A stretch of 64,000 bases of DNA from Edaphobacter bradus (GTDB lineage: Bacteria > Acidobacteriota > Terriglobia > Terriglobales > Acidobacteriaceae), in contig NZ_JAGSYF010000007.1 in NCBI RefSeq assembly GCF_025685645.1, positions 1 through 64,000 on the forward strand. Reading direction: 5' to 3'. Positions 16,675 through 25,287 of the stretch are shown here, one piece after another. Under the pieces are notes generated by a model, which worked only from the letters and a program-made list of their open reading frames with translations, did no database searches and was not told where the DNA came from. The translations under genes were made by a program, and so were the position numbers. Position 1 is the stretch's first letter; every line of letters starts with the position of its first letter.

Positions 16675-17391
16675 ATGACAGCGACGAAAAGTGCAGGTCC
16701 CCGGATTGTTGTTGAAGGTGGTTACAAGATAACCCCAGGGAGGGAAACAGATTTTCTGGCTTTCTATGAAAAATTTGCGCCTGTTGCGATACAGCAGTAC
16801 GGCTTCGGTGCGGTCTACGGCGGCCCGGTCTTGAACTCAACCTGGCTGCATTTCGGGGTGCGCTTTGACAGTGAAGAACAAATGAACGCTTGGTACCATC
16901 ATCCGCAACATCGAGCAGTGCAGAAAGCTGCGTACGAGAAGTGGTGGACTGACCTATACATCAGAAAATGGATTGAGCCGGCTGCAGGTGAAGCGCTTGG
17001 CGATCGTCTGATGTCGGAAACACGGCTGTTTGTCGATGCCCCACTCAGCGACGCGCAGATGGAGGTCGTGCAAGAGGCGCTGGATGGCCTCCCCGGGCTC
17101 GGAGCGAAGATGTTCGAAACACGTAGTGGTGAATATGAGTCGCAAGCCTATCACTTCGTTGGGCCTCTCGGCATGTTGCCGGCAGCGGACAAAGTGATCT
17201 ATTCGCTGGTCACGCATTGGTCTTCCGCCGATCGCCTCAATGCATGGAAGGCATCTGGTTCGTATCGCGCGTTGCAAGGGCTGGGCGAGGTATCTAGCGA
17301 GCTTTTCATAGCATTGAAGGAGACCCGACCGCGCGAACATCTGCGTGATGACAAACTGCAGAGGGATTGGCACCTCGAGGGTTCTCGCTAG
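16675..17391 (+). CDS. Tandem ABM-type alpha/beta-barrel protein
   Basis: From the ATG at 16675 (GGAG ten bases upstream) this gives 238 residues; a GTG at 16627 is also in frame but lies closer to the operator. Two ferredoxin-like dimeric alpha/beta-barrel halves are seen: RIVVEGGYKITPGRETDFLA...NAWYHHPQHRAVQKAAYEKW, and ETRLFVDAPLSDAQMEVVQE...LNAWKASGSYRAL. The family includes antibiotic-biosynthesis monooxygenases, EthD-like and heme-degrading folds. Such proteins often modify quinones or reactive small molecules. The NemR-type operator suggests a role in electrophile stress. Divergent from the VOC gene. Confidence 0.7.
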   Translation: MTATKSAGPRIVVEGGYKITPGRETDFLAFYEKFAPVAIQQYGFGAVYGGPVLNSTWLHFGVRFDSEEQMNAWYHHPQHRAVQKAAYEKWWTDLYIRKWIEPAAGEALGDRLMSETRLFVDAPLSDAQMEVVQEALDGLPGLGAKMFETRSGEYESQAYHFVGPLGMLPAADKVIYSLVTHWSSADRLNAWKASGSYRALQGLGEVSSELFIALKETRPREHLRDDKLQRDWHLEGSR

Positions 17392-17861
17392 ACTGCGGTC
17401 GTCGAGAAGTACTCCATTCAGCCAGCGCTCCGAGCACTACGTTGCAGTTGGGTGAATGACGACACTACTGCGAAACACAGAAGGGTGTTTGTCCCGCATA
17501 TCCACCGTTAAGTTGGCCGTTCATCGAAATACTCCATCGTCCGTCTGCAAAGCCTTTATTTAGTGCCGGGGCGAATCTCCTGGAGCGGTAACTCTTGAAC
17601 AACTTGCGGTTTGGGCACGAACCAGTGCCTTTCGAACGTACCGCCGGGATTCCAACACGATCTTACGCAGCCGTTTCGCTCTTGTACCCCTTTGGGCCCT
17701 GAACCCTCAGGTACCGTTCCGCAATTCTGCTTCTCTGGCACCTTTCGTACGACAGAAACTGCGATCGCAAGACTTCGACCGTCACTGAAAGGCAACCAGA
17801 CACCACAGCAGAAAGGGATTCCAGGCTGATCGTTGTCGAGTGGTTGTAAGGAGAGGTAGAG
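17392..17861. other. Intergenic, no gene recognised
   Basis: This 470-bp gap between the ABM-type gene and the MgtC-like gene holds two overlapping opposite-strand open frames (about 17556-17829) with no family resemblance or ribosome site. GGAGAGGTAGAG before the ATG at 17862 is the ribosome site of the next gene. Confidence 0.45.
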
Positions 17862-18605
17862 ATGAGTTCAGTTTCGCTGACGTTGCGGTTCACGGCACGG
17901 CTAGGGGCGGCGCTATTGCTGGGCTCCGCTGTGGGGTTGGAGCGTGAGTGGCGGCAGCGCATGGCGGGGACTCGGACCAATGCGCTGGTGTCCGCGGGAG
18001 CGGCAGCGTTTGTAATGTCGGCGATACTCGGAGACGGTGACCCTGCGGCGCCAGGACGGATCGCCTCATATGTCGTCTCGGGTGTCGGATTCCTGGGTGC
18101 GGGCGTCATCTTCAAGGATGGCGCGAATATACGTGGGCTAAATACGGCGGCGACCGTCTGGTGTTCAGCGGCGATTGGGGTTCTGGCTGGATATGGAGCG
18201 CCGCATCTGTCTTTACTGCTCGCGGTAGCGGTGTTGCTTACGAATACTGCGCTGCGTCCGTTGGCCTATCGTCTGCATCCAGTGCTTCCGGAAGCGACAC
18301 CGGTCGAAACTGTGTACGAGATCAGCCTTACCTGCCGTATCAACGACGAGGCGCAGCTTCGGACATTGCTATTGACTACCATCACCCAGTCCGCCATGGC
18401 GTTACAGTCGATTCACAGCCAGGATATTGAATCCATCGACAGAATGCTGATTCGCGCTCTGCTGAGTACATACGGGCGACGCAATGAGGTAGCCGAGGAA
18501 ATTGTCCGGCGGCTGTTGTTTGAACCGGGAGTTTCGGCGGTCAGTTGGAGGGTTGCGACTGCAAATGTTGAAAGCGAAATCGACGAACATCTGCTCGATC
18601 AGTAA
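17862..18605 (+). CDS. MgtC/SapB family membrane protein
   Basis: A 247-residue protein with an N-terminal membrane domain of four or five helices carrying MgtC hallmarks: LGSAVGLEREWRQRMAGTRTNALV, GVGFLGAGVIFKDG, and GLNTAATVWCSAAIGVLAG. A soluble C-terminal domain of about 100 residues (VYEISLTCRINDEAQLRTLL) completes it. MgtC proteins act in low-magnesium survival and F-type ATPase modulation rather than as simple Mg transporters; the local role is unknown. It sits between the two NemR-type operators but has no such site of its own. Confidence 0.9.
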   Translation: MSSVSLTLRFTARLGAALLLGSAVGLEREWRQRMAGTRTNALVSAGAAAFVMSAILGDGDPAAPGRIASYVVSGVGFLGAGVIFKDGANIRGLNTAATVWCSAAIGVLAGYGAPHLSLLLAVAVLLTNTALRPLAYRLHPVLPEATPVETVYEISLTCRINDEAQLRTLLLTTITQSAMALQSIHSQDIESIDRMLIRALLSTYGRRNEVAEEIVRRLLFEPGVSAVSWRVATANVESEIDEHLLDQ

Positions 18606-18640
18606 AAAACTTCAAACATGTTGTGTAAATTCTGCAACTA

Positions 18641-18656
18641 TAGACCGACCGGTCGA
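18641..18656 (+). promoter_or_regulatory. NemR-type operator, copy 2
   Basis: TAGACCGACCGGTCGA differs from the perfect NemR box (TAGACC-N4-GGTCTA, from memory) by one base and shares its ACCGACCGGTC core with the site at 16600. The 45 bp after each site are also alike (CGACTCTAAGAAAGTGGGAG, then TTTCGCAAGCTATC), so operator and leader were copied together. It lies 57 bp before the NTF2-like ATG. Confidence 0.7.
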
Positions 18657-18712
18657 CTCTAAGAAAGTGGGAGTTTTTGTTTCGCAAGCTATCTCAAATC
18701 AGGAGCCATGCA

Positions 18713-19099
18713 ATGAGCAACCCAGCCTACGTTCAGGAATACAACGCCATCGTTGAAGTGATGAACAAGTACAACGAAGGCCTCGCAAAGGCCGACAGCG
18801 CCATCATGAAACCGGCCTTCAGCGAGAAAGCCAGCATGTTCAGTGTCGACGGCAACAGCAAATTGACTGGCGAGCCGGTTCAGCAGGGCCTGTTCGACGT
18901 CGTCGACAGCAAGTTCCGTCCTTCTCCGGAGGCGAAGGCGGTGTTCGCCTTTATTGATATCGTAGGCACGGCCGCCAGCGTGCGTATTGACACCAATGAC
19001 CTCTCGGGCTTCTGCTTCACCGATTTCTTCCATCTACTGAAGGTAGAGGGGAAATGGACCGTGGTCAGCAAGATCTTCTACACCCACGTGGCTGCCTGA
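18713..19099 (+). CDS. NTF2/SnoaL-like protein (putative lumazine-binding type)
   Basis: AGGAG precedes the ATG at 18713 by 12 bases; 128 residues follow. The cone-like NTF2 fold is suggested by the helical start (YVQEYNAIVEVMNKYNEGLA), the middle SVDGNSKLTGEPVQQGLFDV and the C-terminal strands FTDFFHLLKVEGKWTVVSKIF. Families of this fold include delta5-3-ketosteroid isomerase-like and nalidixic-acid-leakage proteins; exact activity is unknown. Control from a NemR-type operator ties it to the ABM-type gene and the NemR-like regulator. Confidence 0.75.
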   Translation: MSNPAYVQEYNAIVEVMNKYNEGLAKADSAIMKPAFSEKASMFSVDGNSKLTGEPVQQGLFDVVDSKFRPSPEAKAVFAFIDIVGTAASVRIDTNDLSGFCFTDFFHLLKVEGKWTVVSKIFYTHVAA

Positions 19100-19238
19100 G
19101 CCATTGCCGCGTCGGGGCTGGCGATGGCTAAATCGTGCCATCCCCGACGGCATGCAGTTACTCGATGGCGTCTTCGTCTGCTGGGTGGCTTTCCACTTGG
19201 GCGAATAGTCGGCAAATCGTCCATTTGCCTTGGAGGAA

Positions 19239-19306
19239 AGCCGGTTTATCGGCCTCTTGGCAAAGAGATAAATCGCTCTGAATAGCTCAATGACCGCTTT
19301 GGCCTG
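19239..19306. repeat. Dispersed repeat B, copy 2 (68 bp)
   Basis: Matches 4562-4629 with three mismatches. A short piece of repeat A (GCGAATAGTCGGCAAATCG, about 19201) sits immediately to its left, so repeats A and B may be parts of one element. The rest of the 19100-19472 gap shows nothing recognisable. Confidence 0.75.
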
Positions 19307-19472
19307 AAGTAATCAATTGAAAGCGAAGCTTCCCGTTTGCCGGTCATACGACTAGAATCCGGCCGAGACCTCGTTGCAGAGGTTCATCCGCGCAAACGTC
19401 CGATTGCGTCGTGTGACGAAAAATTTCGAGAGCCTCCGCCGTATCTCAGGCTCCCTCGCACAGGGAGGACAC

Positions 19473-20186
19473 ATGAGATTCACCAAAAAACCCGGCCGAT
19501 TCGCGGGCTTGCTATACGTACTCACGTCAATAGTTGGCTTCTTCGCCATGGGCTATGTCCCCGACAAGCTGATCGTCCACGGAGACTCAGCCGCGACGGC
19601 CAACAACATCACGGCCTCCGAGACGCTCTTTCGGCTCGGCATCGCGGGCGAACTCGTTGGCATGGCTGGTTTCATCTTCGTCGCCCTGGCTCTGTACGAT
19701 CTGCTCAAGGGGGTCAACCGGCGGCAAGCCGCGCTCATGGTGATATTGATTGTGGTCTCGATCCCGATAGCATTTCTGAATGAGCTGAACTCATTCGCTG
19801 CCCTCACTCTCGTGCGAGGAACTGACTTCCTGTCCATATTCGACAAGCCCGAGCGGGATGCTCTGGCTATGCTGTTCCTGAATCTGCATGGTCGGGGATT
19901 TGTCGTCGCCGAAATCTTCTGGGGTCTTTGCCTGTTTCCACTCGCGCTGCTTGTGTACAAGTCGCGATTCCTGCCGCGGTTCCTGGGCGTTTGGCTCGCC
20001 CTCGCAGGCCTCGCCTGGGTGATCCTGAGCCTTACGGGCATACTGTTGCCGCAGTATCAGGACAAGGTGAATACCTATCTTCAGCCCGCTTTCTTCGGGG
20101 AGATTGTGTTCATGTTGTGGCTGCTGATCAAGGGCGCCAAGCCGCAAGCGGCGGACGCCAGAGCGCCATCGTCCGCAATTGCCTAG
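19473..20186 (+). CDS. DUF4386 family membrane protein
   Basis: The ATG at 19473 follows CAGGGAGGAC. The 237-residue product has about six membrane segments in the DUF4386 pattern: FAGLLYVLTSIVGFFAM, LFRLGIAGELVGMAGFIFVA, AALMVILIVVSIPIAFLNEL, GRGFVVAEIFWGLCLFPLAL, FLPRFLGVWLALAGLAWVIL and a final FFGEIVFMLWLLIKG. The function of this family is not known. It stands alone, with a repeat-containing gap upstream and a convergent operon downstream. An upstream start at 19374 would add a non-conserved extension. Confidence 0.85.
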   Translation: MRFTKKPGRFAGLLYVLTSIVGFFAMGYVPDKLIVHGDSAATANNITASETLFRLGIAGELVGMAGFIFVALALYDLLKGVNRRQAALMVILIVVSIPIAFLNELNSFAALTLVRGTDFLSIFDKPERDALAMLFLNLHGRGFVVAEIFWGLCLFPLALLVYKSRFLPRFLGVWLALAGLAWVILSLTGILLPQYQDKVNTYLQPAFFGEIVFMLWLLIKGAKPQAADARAPSSAIA

Positions 20187-20359
20187 GCTGCATTCCTGAC
20201 GCTTGCTCGAATCAAGCTGCTCAGCGAGTGCGAAATCGCCGATGCTTGAATCCACCCGGTCCCGTTCTGGAAACGCGCTAAGCCCTGTTAGCGAGTTGAA
20301 ATTACTTCGGTTTGACCGTCATCCGGGAGGAAATAACGAAGAATGGAAGGTACAGCCAG

Positions 20360-21022
20360 TCATTCTGGCAGCACGTCGGCAAACACAAATCCGTCGCGCT
20401 CGACCACCTCCCCCACACGTACTGCGATCGGGCGTGAGAACACCGGCGCATCACAAGCGAACGTGTGAAATTCCCCATTTTCGCCGCACGGGTCGATTTC
20501 GGGGGGCAGGTCCTCGAGCAGGCGCAGGTCATAATCACGACCGGCAAAGGATCTCGCGAGCTTCGAGGGGTCGACGCAGGTAATCTTTGCTTTCACGCCC
20601 GCTGCGATCATCTCCCGGCCCAATTGTTCCGTGGGCATTTGCCAGACCGGAAACAGCGGTTCGAGCCCGCTCCCCTGTAATAGCCGTATCCGGTAGTCGC
20701 GAATGTCGTGAAGAAACAGGTCTCCGAATGAGATAGCGGTGATTCCCTCCGTCGTTGCCCGTTGGCACACAGCGCGCATCCGCTCTTCGTATTCCAGGTT
20801 AGAACAGGGCCATGGCAGTTCCGCTGCCCAGAGCGGGAGCCCAGTTCGCTCCGCCTGTGCTTCCACCAACGCACGCCGGACTGCATGCATCGCCACGCGG
20901 TCCGCTGCGGAGTTAAAAGTTGTGAGCAGCGCGGCCACCTGGATGTCCGGCTGTTGCCGAAGGAGATGCAGCGTCCAGGCGCTGTCTTTGCCGCTGCTCC
21001 ACGATAAGAGAACCTTCCTCAA
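20360..21022 (-). CDS. DUF71/COG2102 PP-loop ATP-pyrophosphatase, B12-salvage type
   Basis: About 220 residues from a TTG at 21022 that overlaps the BtuF stop (TTGA); longer starts at 21082 would run 64 bp into btuF. The N-terminus carries a PP-loop (LLSWSSGKDSAW) and the C-terminus the family motif GENGEFHTF. The family contains eukaryotic diphthine-ammonia ligase. A bacterial subgroup has been linked by genome context to cobalamin salvage, and the overlap with a BtuF-like gene fits that subgroup. Bacteria lack diphthamide, so the ligase annotation should not be copied. Confidence 0.82.
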   Translation of the reverse strand: MRKVLLSWSSGKDSAWTLHLLRQQPDIQVAALLTTFNSAADRVAMHAVRRALVEAQAERTGLPLWAAELPWPCSNLEYEERMRAVCQRATTEGITAISFGDLFLHDIRDYRIRLLQGSGLEPLFPVWQMPTEQLGREMIAAGVKAKITCVDPSKLARSFAGRDYDLRLLEDLPPEIDPCGENGEFHTFACDAPVFSRPIAVRVGEVVERDGFVFADVLPE

Positions 21023-21963
21023 GTCCGGCTCACGAGAATCTGCGGCACGTCGCTCGCCGCCTGCCCTTCGATCCATCGCCAATGCACTCCCGCAGTTCCG
21101 AATGAGACACCATGGAGGATTTCGGTGATGATCTCTGCCGTTTGAGAGATCGTCATTCCGGAACGGTTGAAGAATAGATTACCGTCCGCAAATGCGACGT
21201 TGCCTTTGCGTACTGCCTGAAGCTCCCGCCACCATGGATATTGTTCCAGTATGGCTAGTTCGCGCAGGCTCCGCTCCAGGTTGTATCCGCAGGGCGCGAC
21301 AATCAGGTATTCCGGATCCGCAGCACGAAGCTGCTCGCCAGAAATGGTGACGGAGTATTCTCCTTTTCGTCCAAGTAGAAGCTTGCTGTTCGCGATTTCC
21401 ACCAGCTCCGGACCCCAGTTTCCCATCGCAAATACGGGATCCGTCCACTCAAGCATGACCACGGTTGGCGGGGTGAAACGCGCAACCTCCTTCCTGACCG
21501 TGTCGAGGCGCTGTCGTTCGCGGCGGACAAGGACCTCTCCCTGCTCCTCGAGATCCAGCGCTTGCGAGATCCGTCGAATACTTTGAAAGATTTCTTCCAA
21601 AGACGCGGCGGACAACGCCATTTGCTGCGCTGTGAGCGAACAAGCACTACTTCGCTGCACATCGCCGGGGGCCACAGCGCACACTTCGCAGTGCGCTTGC
21701 GTGATCAGCAGATCGGGACGTAACTCTCGAATCAATTCTCCGTGGACGTGATACAGCGGTTCTCCTGACCGGAGCCGGCGACGAACCTCTGTATCGATTT
21801 CTCTGCTCGAAACAGACACGTCAAAGGCGGGTTCGCTGCAGGCAGGGAGGCGTCGCACCCAGTCCGGGTTATCGCACTCATGCGACCGTCCTACCAGCAT
21901 TTCGCCAGCCCCTAAGGCACAGACGATTTCCGTGGCACTCGCGAGGAGAGAAACTATGCGCAT
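21019..21963 (-). CDS. btuF: BtuF-like cobalamin-binding protein without signal peptide
   Basis: 314 residues from the ATG at 21963 (MRIVSLLASATEIVCALGAG, the usual BtuF start after its signal). It is a helical-backbone periplasmic-binding-protein fold: VGRSHECDNP, then LLITQAHCEVCAVAP with CxxC-like cysteines, and PPTVVMLEWTDPVFAMGNW. No export signal precedes the mature-like start, so it may stay in the cytoplasm, as in several relatives labelled 'cobalamin-binding protein'. It overlaps a small upstream frame by 10 bp and the DUF71 gene by 4 bp. No btuC or btuD lies nearby and no cobalamin riboswitch was seen upstream. Confidence 0.82.
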   Translation of the reverse strand: MRIVSLLASATEIVCALGAGEMLVGRSHECDNPDWVRRLPACSEPAFDVSVSSREIDTEVRRRLRSGEPLYHVHGELIRELRPDLLITQAHCEVCAVAPGDVQRSSACSLTAQQMALSAASLEEIFQSIRRISQALDLEEQGEVLVRRERQRLDTVRKEVARFTPPTVVMLEWTDPVFAMGNWGPELVEIANSKLLLGRKGEYSVTISGEQLRAADPEYLIVAPCGYNLERSLRELAILEQYPWWRELQAVRKGNVAFADGNLFFNRSGMTISQTAEIITEILHGVSFGTAGVHWRWIEGQAASDVPQILVSRT

Positions 21964-22130
21964 GCTATGCATGCCTGATCCATCGGTTGGCAATAACGGC
22001 TGAGAGCCGCATAGCCACCGAGTACCGCACCGATGGCCGTCACCGGAGCGAAGTTCCACGGATGGGGAAGTAGCCGCGCACATGCACCCAGGAACACCAT
22101 CCCTATCCATATGCGTCTCTGAATTCCCAT
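21954..22130 (-). pseudogene. N-terminal stub of a DUF6580/ECF-S-like membrane protein
   Basis: A 58-codon frame from the ATG at 22130 reads MGIQRRIWIGMVFLGACARL, then LPHPWNFAPVTAIGAVLGGY. This strongly resembles the first helix and loop of DUF6580 proteins (motif ARLLPHPxNFxPVxAL), which are normally about 170-190 residues with five or six membrane segments. It ends at a TAG overlapping the btuF start. The body of the gene is missing. If it was a vitamin transporter component, the cluster was once a small B12 uptake/salvage operon; that part is inference. Confidence 0.55.
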
Positions 22131-22461
22131 CGTTGATCCCTGCCGTTATTCTAGCGCGCTGTTCGCATAGGTGGGCGTACTCGGCATTTCGGGTCGAGCC
22201 ACCACGCGATGAACTTCAGGATGGTCGGCAAGCCCGAAGTTATGCTCAGTGGATCATTCTGAGCTGACGCAAAATCGCCAAGTATTAAATCCGGCGGCAG
22301 CTGGAAGAGTGGCTCGCTCTGCTATCGCCAGTCGACTCTAGAGCGCTGATCCGCCCGAAATCGGAAGCAGGCAAAGACAGTGCATCTAAGAGTTGTTATG
22401 CTTCGCGGAGTTGTTATGCTTCGCGACTCTAGGTGTTACCGTTCTCCGGCAGGGTGAACCT
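22131..22461. repeat. Intergenic gap with an 18-bp tandem duplication
   Basis: The unit GAGTTGTTATGCTTCGCG occurs twice head to tail at 22390-22407 and 22408-22425, just upstream of the SpoIIE-type pseudogene. The rest of the gap shows no gene. It should contain the promoters for the cobalamin cluster (leftward) and the phosphatase (rightward), but none stands out. Confidence 0.6.
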
Positions 22462-23924
22462 ATGGAAGAGCAGGTTCTCAGGATGCTTCGCGACCAGGTT
22501 GGCACCATTATGTTGGGGACGGTGTTTCTGTTCCTCGGCTTGGTTGCGTGTGGTATCTCTGCCATCCGGGGTCGCAGGGAAGGTCGCATCCTCGTATGGT
22601 TTGGCCTGCTGAACGTGATGTGGGGCGCACGCATCCTGGCCTATGCGCCCGCGGTGTTTAGCGTGCTGCCGCGATCCTTCCGGGCCAGCCGCCTTGACGT
22701 GATAGCAATTCTCTCCTACATAACCGTCGTTCCCCGACTACTTTTCTTTCTGGAAATGAGCCGTGGAATCCTGCGCCGATTCTTGCAAGTCATATTGATC
22801 GCGCAGCTGGCGATCTGCGCAGCCGGAGTTGGTGCAGTTCTCTTTACTGAATCGCCGTACAGATTCATACACATTAAGCAATGTGGTGGTGATTTTATTC
22901 GTTCTGCTTGTCGCGCTCGTGGTTGCCCTTCCCGCCACTGCGAAGAGATTTGGGATCCAGCGCCACCGGATTTCCACGATCGGCTTACTGGTTGCGGGGG
23001 TTGCGTCCCTCTATGCCAATCTCAGGGAGTTCTTCGGCTTTCCCGAATATCGTGTACTCGAGCCGCTAGCCTTTGCCGTGTTGATCTTCTCCTTTGGATA
23101 CGTCGTGGCAGAGAGAATCTTCAGCGATGGGCGTCGCTTGATCGCCATTGAAAACGAGCTTGCCATAGCCCGCGAGATACAAACGTCCATTCTTCCCAAC
23201 GGCATTCCGGAGATCAATGGTCTACACATCAGCGCCGCCTATTGTCCGATGACCGCTGTTGCCGGCGACTTTTATGAATTCATCCCCGTCGATCAGCACC
23301 GGGTAGGCCTCCTCGTGGCCGACGTCTCCGGGCATGGCGTCCCGGCCGCACTCATCGCTGCCATGATAAAGGTGGCGATGCAGTCGCTGGTGCACTGCGC
23401 CCATCAGCCGGCCGAGCTACTGAGCGGCTTGAACCGCATTCTGTCCGGTCAACTGCGGACTCAGCTCGTTTCTGCCGCCTACCTGTGGCTCGACATGGAA
23501 AGTGCTCGCGCGCTGTACTCGGGTGCCGGCCATCCACCCCTTCTCTGTTGGCGGCAGGGGAGGCTGGACCGTATCGAAAGCAATGGCCTCCTGATCGGTC
23601 ATGCCGGATTCCAACTATCCAGTTTGCGAGATACCTCTCAGTTTGGGAGACAGATTCCTGCTCTACACCGACGGTCTCGTTGAACCCGAGAACGCCTCAG
23701 GCGATCCATTTGGCGATTACGAGCTTGAAGACATTGTCCGCAGGAATCAGTCGCGGTCACCCTCGGATCTGTCGGACGACCTGCTCACAAACGTCCGCCG
23801 CTGGCAACCGGCATCAGTGACTCAGCAGGATGACATCACGCTCCTCGTCATCGACATTGCCCAGTCTCCCTGGAATGCGGGTCCCAAGATCGTGGAAACA
23901 AGCCAGGCGTCGTTCCGACGATAA
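22462..23924 (+). pseudogene. Membrane-bound SpoIIE/PP2C-type phosphatase, broken by two frameshifts
   Basis: The gene starts MEEQVLRMLRDQVGTIMLGT (ATG 22462). About six membrane segments follow, then a linker helix and a SpoIIE-type PP2C domain with AREIQTSILPNGIPEINGL, AGDFYEFIPVDQHRVGLLVA and DVSGHG, and at the end GDRFLLYTDGLVEPEN and QQDDITLLVIDI. Both Asp-containing metal motifs are still present. The frame changes near 22870 (membrane part) and near 23600 (catalytic part), so three frames are needed to read it. Relatives act in partner-switching control of sigma factors. As sequenced, no intact protein is made. Confidence 0.8.
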
Positions 23925-23973
23925 TCAGTGTGTTTTCAGCGGACCCGGAAGTTACCGGTTTTCAATTGATGCA

Positions 23974-24047
23974 TTATCGCCAATTCACTCATCGACAATG
24001 GAATGCGAGCCACATGGCCGAATAGTCGGCATCTCGGACAAGTGGCC
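23974..24047. repeat. Dispersed repeat A, copy 2
   Basis: Contains the shared core CATCGACAATGGAATGCGAG, CCACATGGCCGAATAGTCGG and a CGGACAAGTGG end; it is the shortest, cleanest copy. It lies between the phosphatase pseudogene and the IS6-type pseudogene. Confidence 0.75.
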
Positions 24048-24491
24048 CTCTCTTTTCAACTGCTGCTAACAGATCGATGCGCTCACCGAAGGGAACGCGA
24101 GGTCTTTCAGGTAGCTCTGCGAGCGAATGTTCAAACCCAAAACGAGTAACTAAAGAAGGAAGGGAATTGGCGCTAGATTGCGGTAGATTCATACTGCAAT
24201 TGCAGTACTGGACGGATGTAAAAACGCAACGACTTCGGTCCGTGCTCCCTCTCTCTCACGAAGGACGTTTGCAATTGCTGTTCAGAGGACAATTCCATTT
24301 ACCTTTGGATATTCTCGCCCAATCAAATAAGGGCCGTAAGCTCTGCGCATTTAGTCGATACCGCCTATACCGACCGTGTTTTAGGACCGCCACAATACCG
24401 ACCTTGTGCAGCACTCGAAGGGGCATCGTAAACTTAACGGCGATCGGTGCAGCATCAGTGCAGGAAAGCAGAGAGCGGCTTACATGGCCAG
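24048..24491. other. No recognisable gene
   Basis: A long plus-strand open frame (24077-24547) has a composition unlike real proteins and no family resemblance. The gap flanks the broken IS6-type element, but no terminal inverted repeats could be picked out by eye. Confidence 0.4.
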
Positions 24492-25190
24492 CTATGGAAG
24501 GAGAGCCGCGATGGCGGTCTTGTTCCAGAGGTGAAACGCTTGCTTGAGTAGCCGCCGATGGCGGGCTGCGGAGAGGAGATGTCGGCGCAAGCGAAAGGGG
24601 GCGTTGATCGACTCGAACACACAGAGAAAACGTTGAGCGTGCTCTGAAGATTGAAAGCGCTTCACCTGCCTTTCTCGCATGCGAGTCGGCTGATGCGAGT
24701 TCTCGGCCCGATTATTCAGATAACGGCTCCGCCGGTGTTCCACGTCAGGTAAAATCAACTTTTGCTGCAGCATAGCTCCGTAGCTTGTCTGTGATGATGA
24801 CGCGCGGTGCTCTCTCTGCCGTATGGAGTAACTTGCGAAAGAAACGCAAAGCCGCCCAACGGTCCTGGCGGGGCTGCACCAAGATATCGATGACCGCTCC
24901 GTTCTGGTCCACGGCCCGCCACAAGTAATGCTGGATCCCATTCATCTTGATAAAGACTTCGTCCAGGTGCCACTTCGCTCCGAACCGAGCTCGCTTCGTT
25001 TTCAGCCGGGCAGCATAGGCGGAGCCGAACTTGTGGCACCATTCCCGGACTGTTTCATACGTCACCGGGACACCTCGCTTCGCCATCATCTCCTCGATGT
25101 TCCGATAGCTTAAGGCAAAGCGAAAGTACAGCCATACGCATTGCTCCACCACTTCGATTGGGAAACGGTGCCGACGGTATCTGCTCTCAC
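24492..25190 (-). pseudogene. IS6-family transposase, frameshifted
   Basis: Reading from the right: RHRFPIEVVEQCVWLYFRFA, ALSYRNIEEMMAKRGVPVTY, then the DDE core KWHLDEVFIKMNGIQHYLWR, AVDQNGAVIDILVQPRQDR and VIITDKLRSYAAAK, holding the first two Asp residues. The frame shifts near 24752 and continues VEHRRSRYLNNRAENSHQPT with the catalytic Glu. The N-terminus is also disturbed: MNRYA is followed by a stop one frame away. Downstream of the RERQVKRFQS motif the C-terminus runs on to a stop at 24492. The element is inactive. Confidence 0.82.
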
Positions 25191-25287
25191 GCGTATCGAT
25201 TCATCGCAATCGAGCTGACCGTCCATGGGAGTTGAAGCAGAATGATGCCAGGGTGGTGGAACACCTGGCGAGAGCTAGTTCCGTCGA

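Noticed and set aside
17556..17829. Two overlapping 70-80 codon frames between the ABM-type gene and the MgtC-like gene
   Set aside because: No ribosome site, no family resemblance and they overlap on opposite strands.
21964..22389. Possible cobalamin riboswitch upstream of btuF
   Set aside because: I looked on the minus strand for the B12-box pattern (GCCACTG with its paired upstream elements) and did not find it.
22390..22425. Start of a CRISPR array
   Set aside because: There are only two head-to-tail 18-bp units with no spacer and no cas genes nearby; a simple tandem duplication. The units at 45048 were rejected for the same reason.
22462..23924. Programmed frameshifting in the SpoIIE-type phosphatase gene
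   Set aside because: No slippery heptamer or downstream structure stands out at either break, and two breaks in one gene fit decay or error better.
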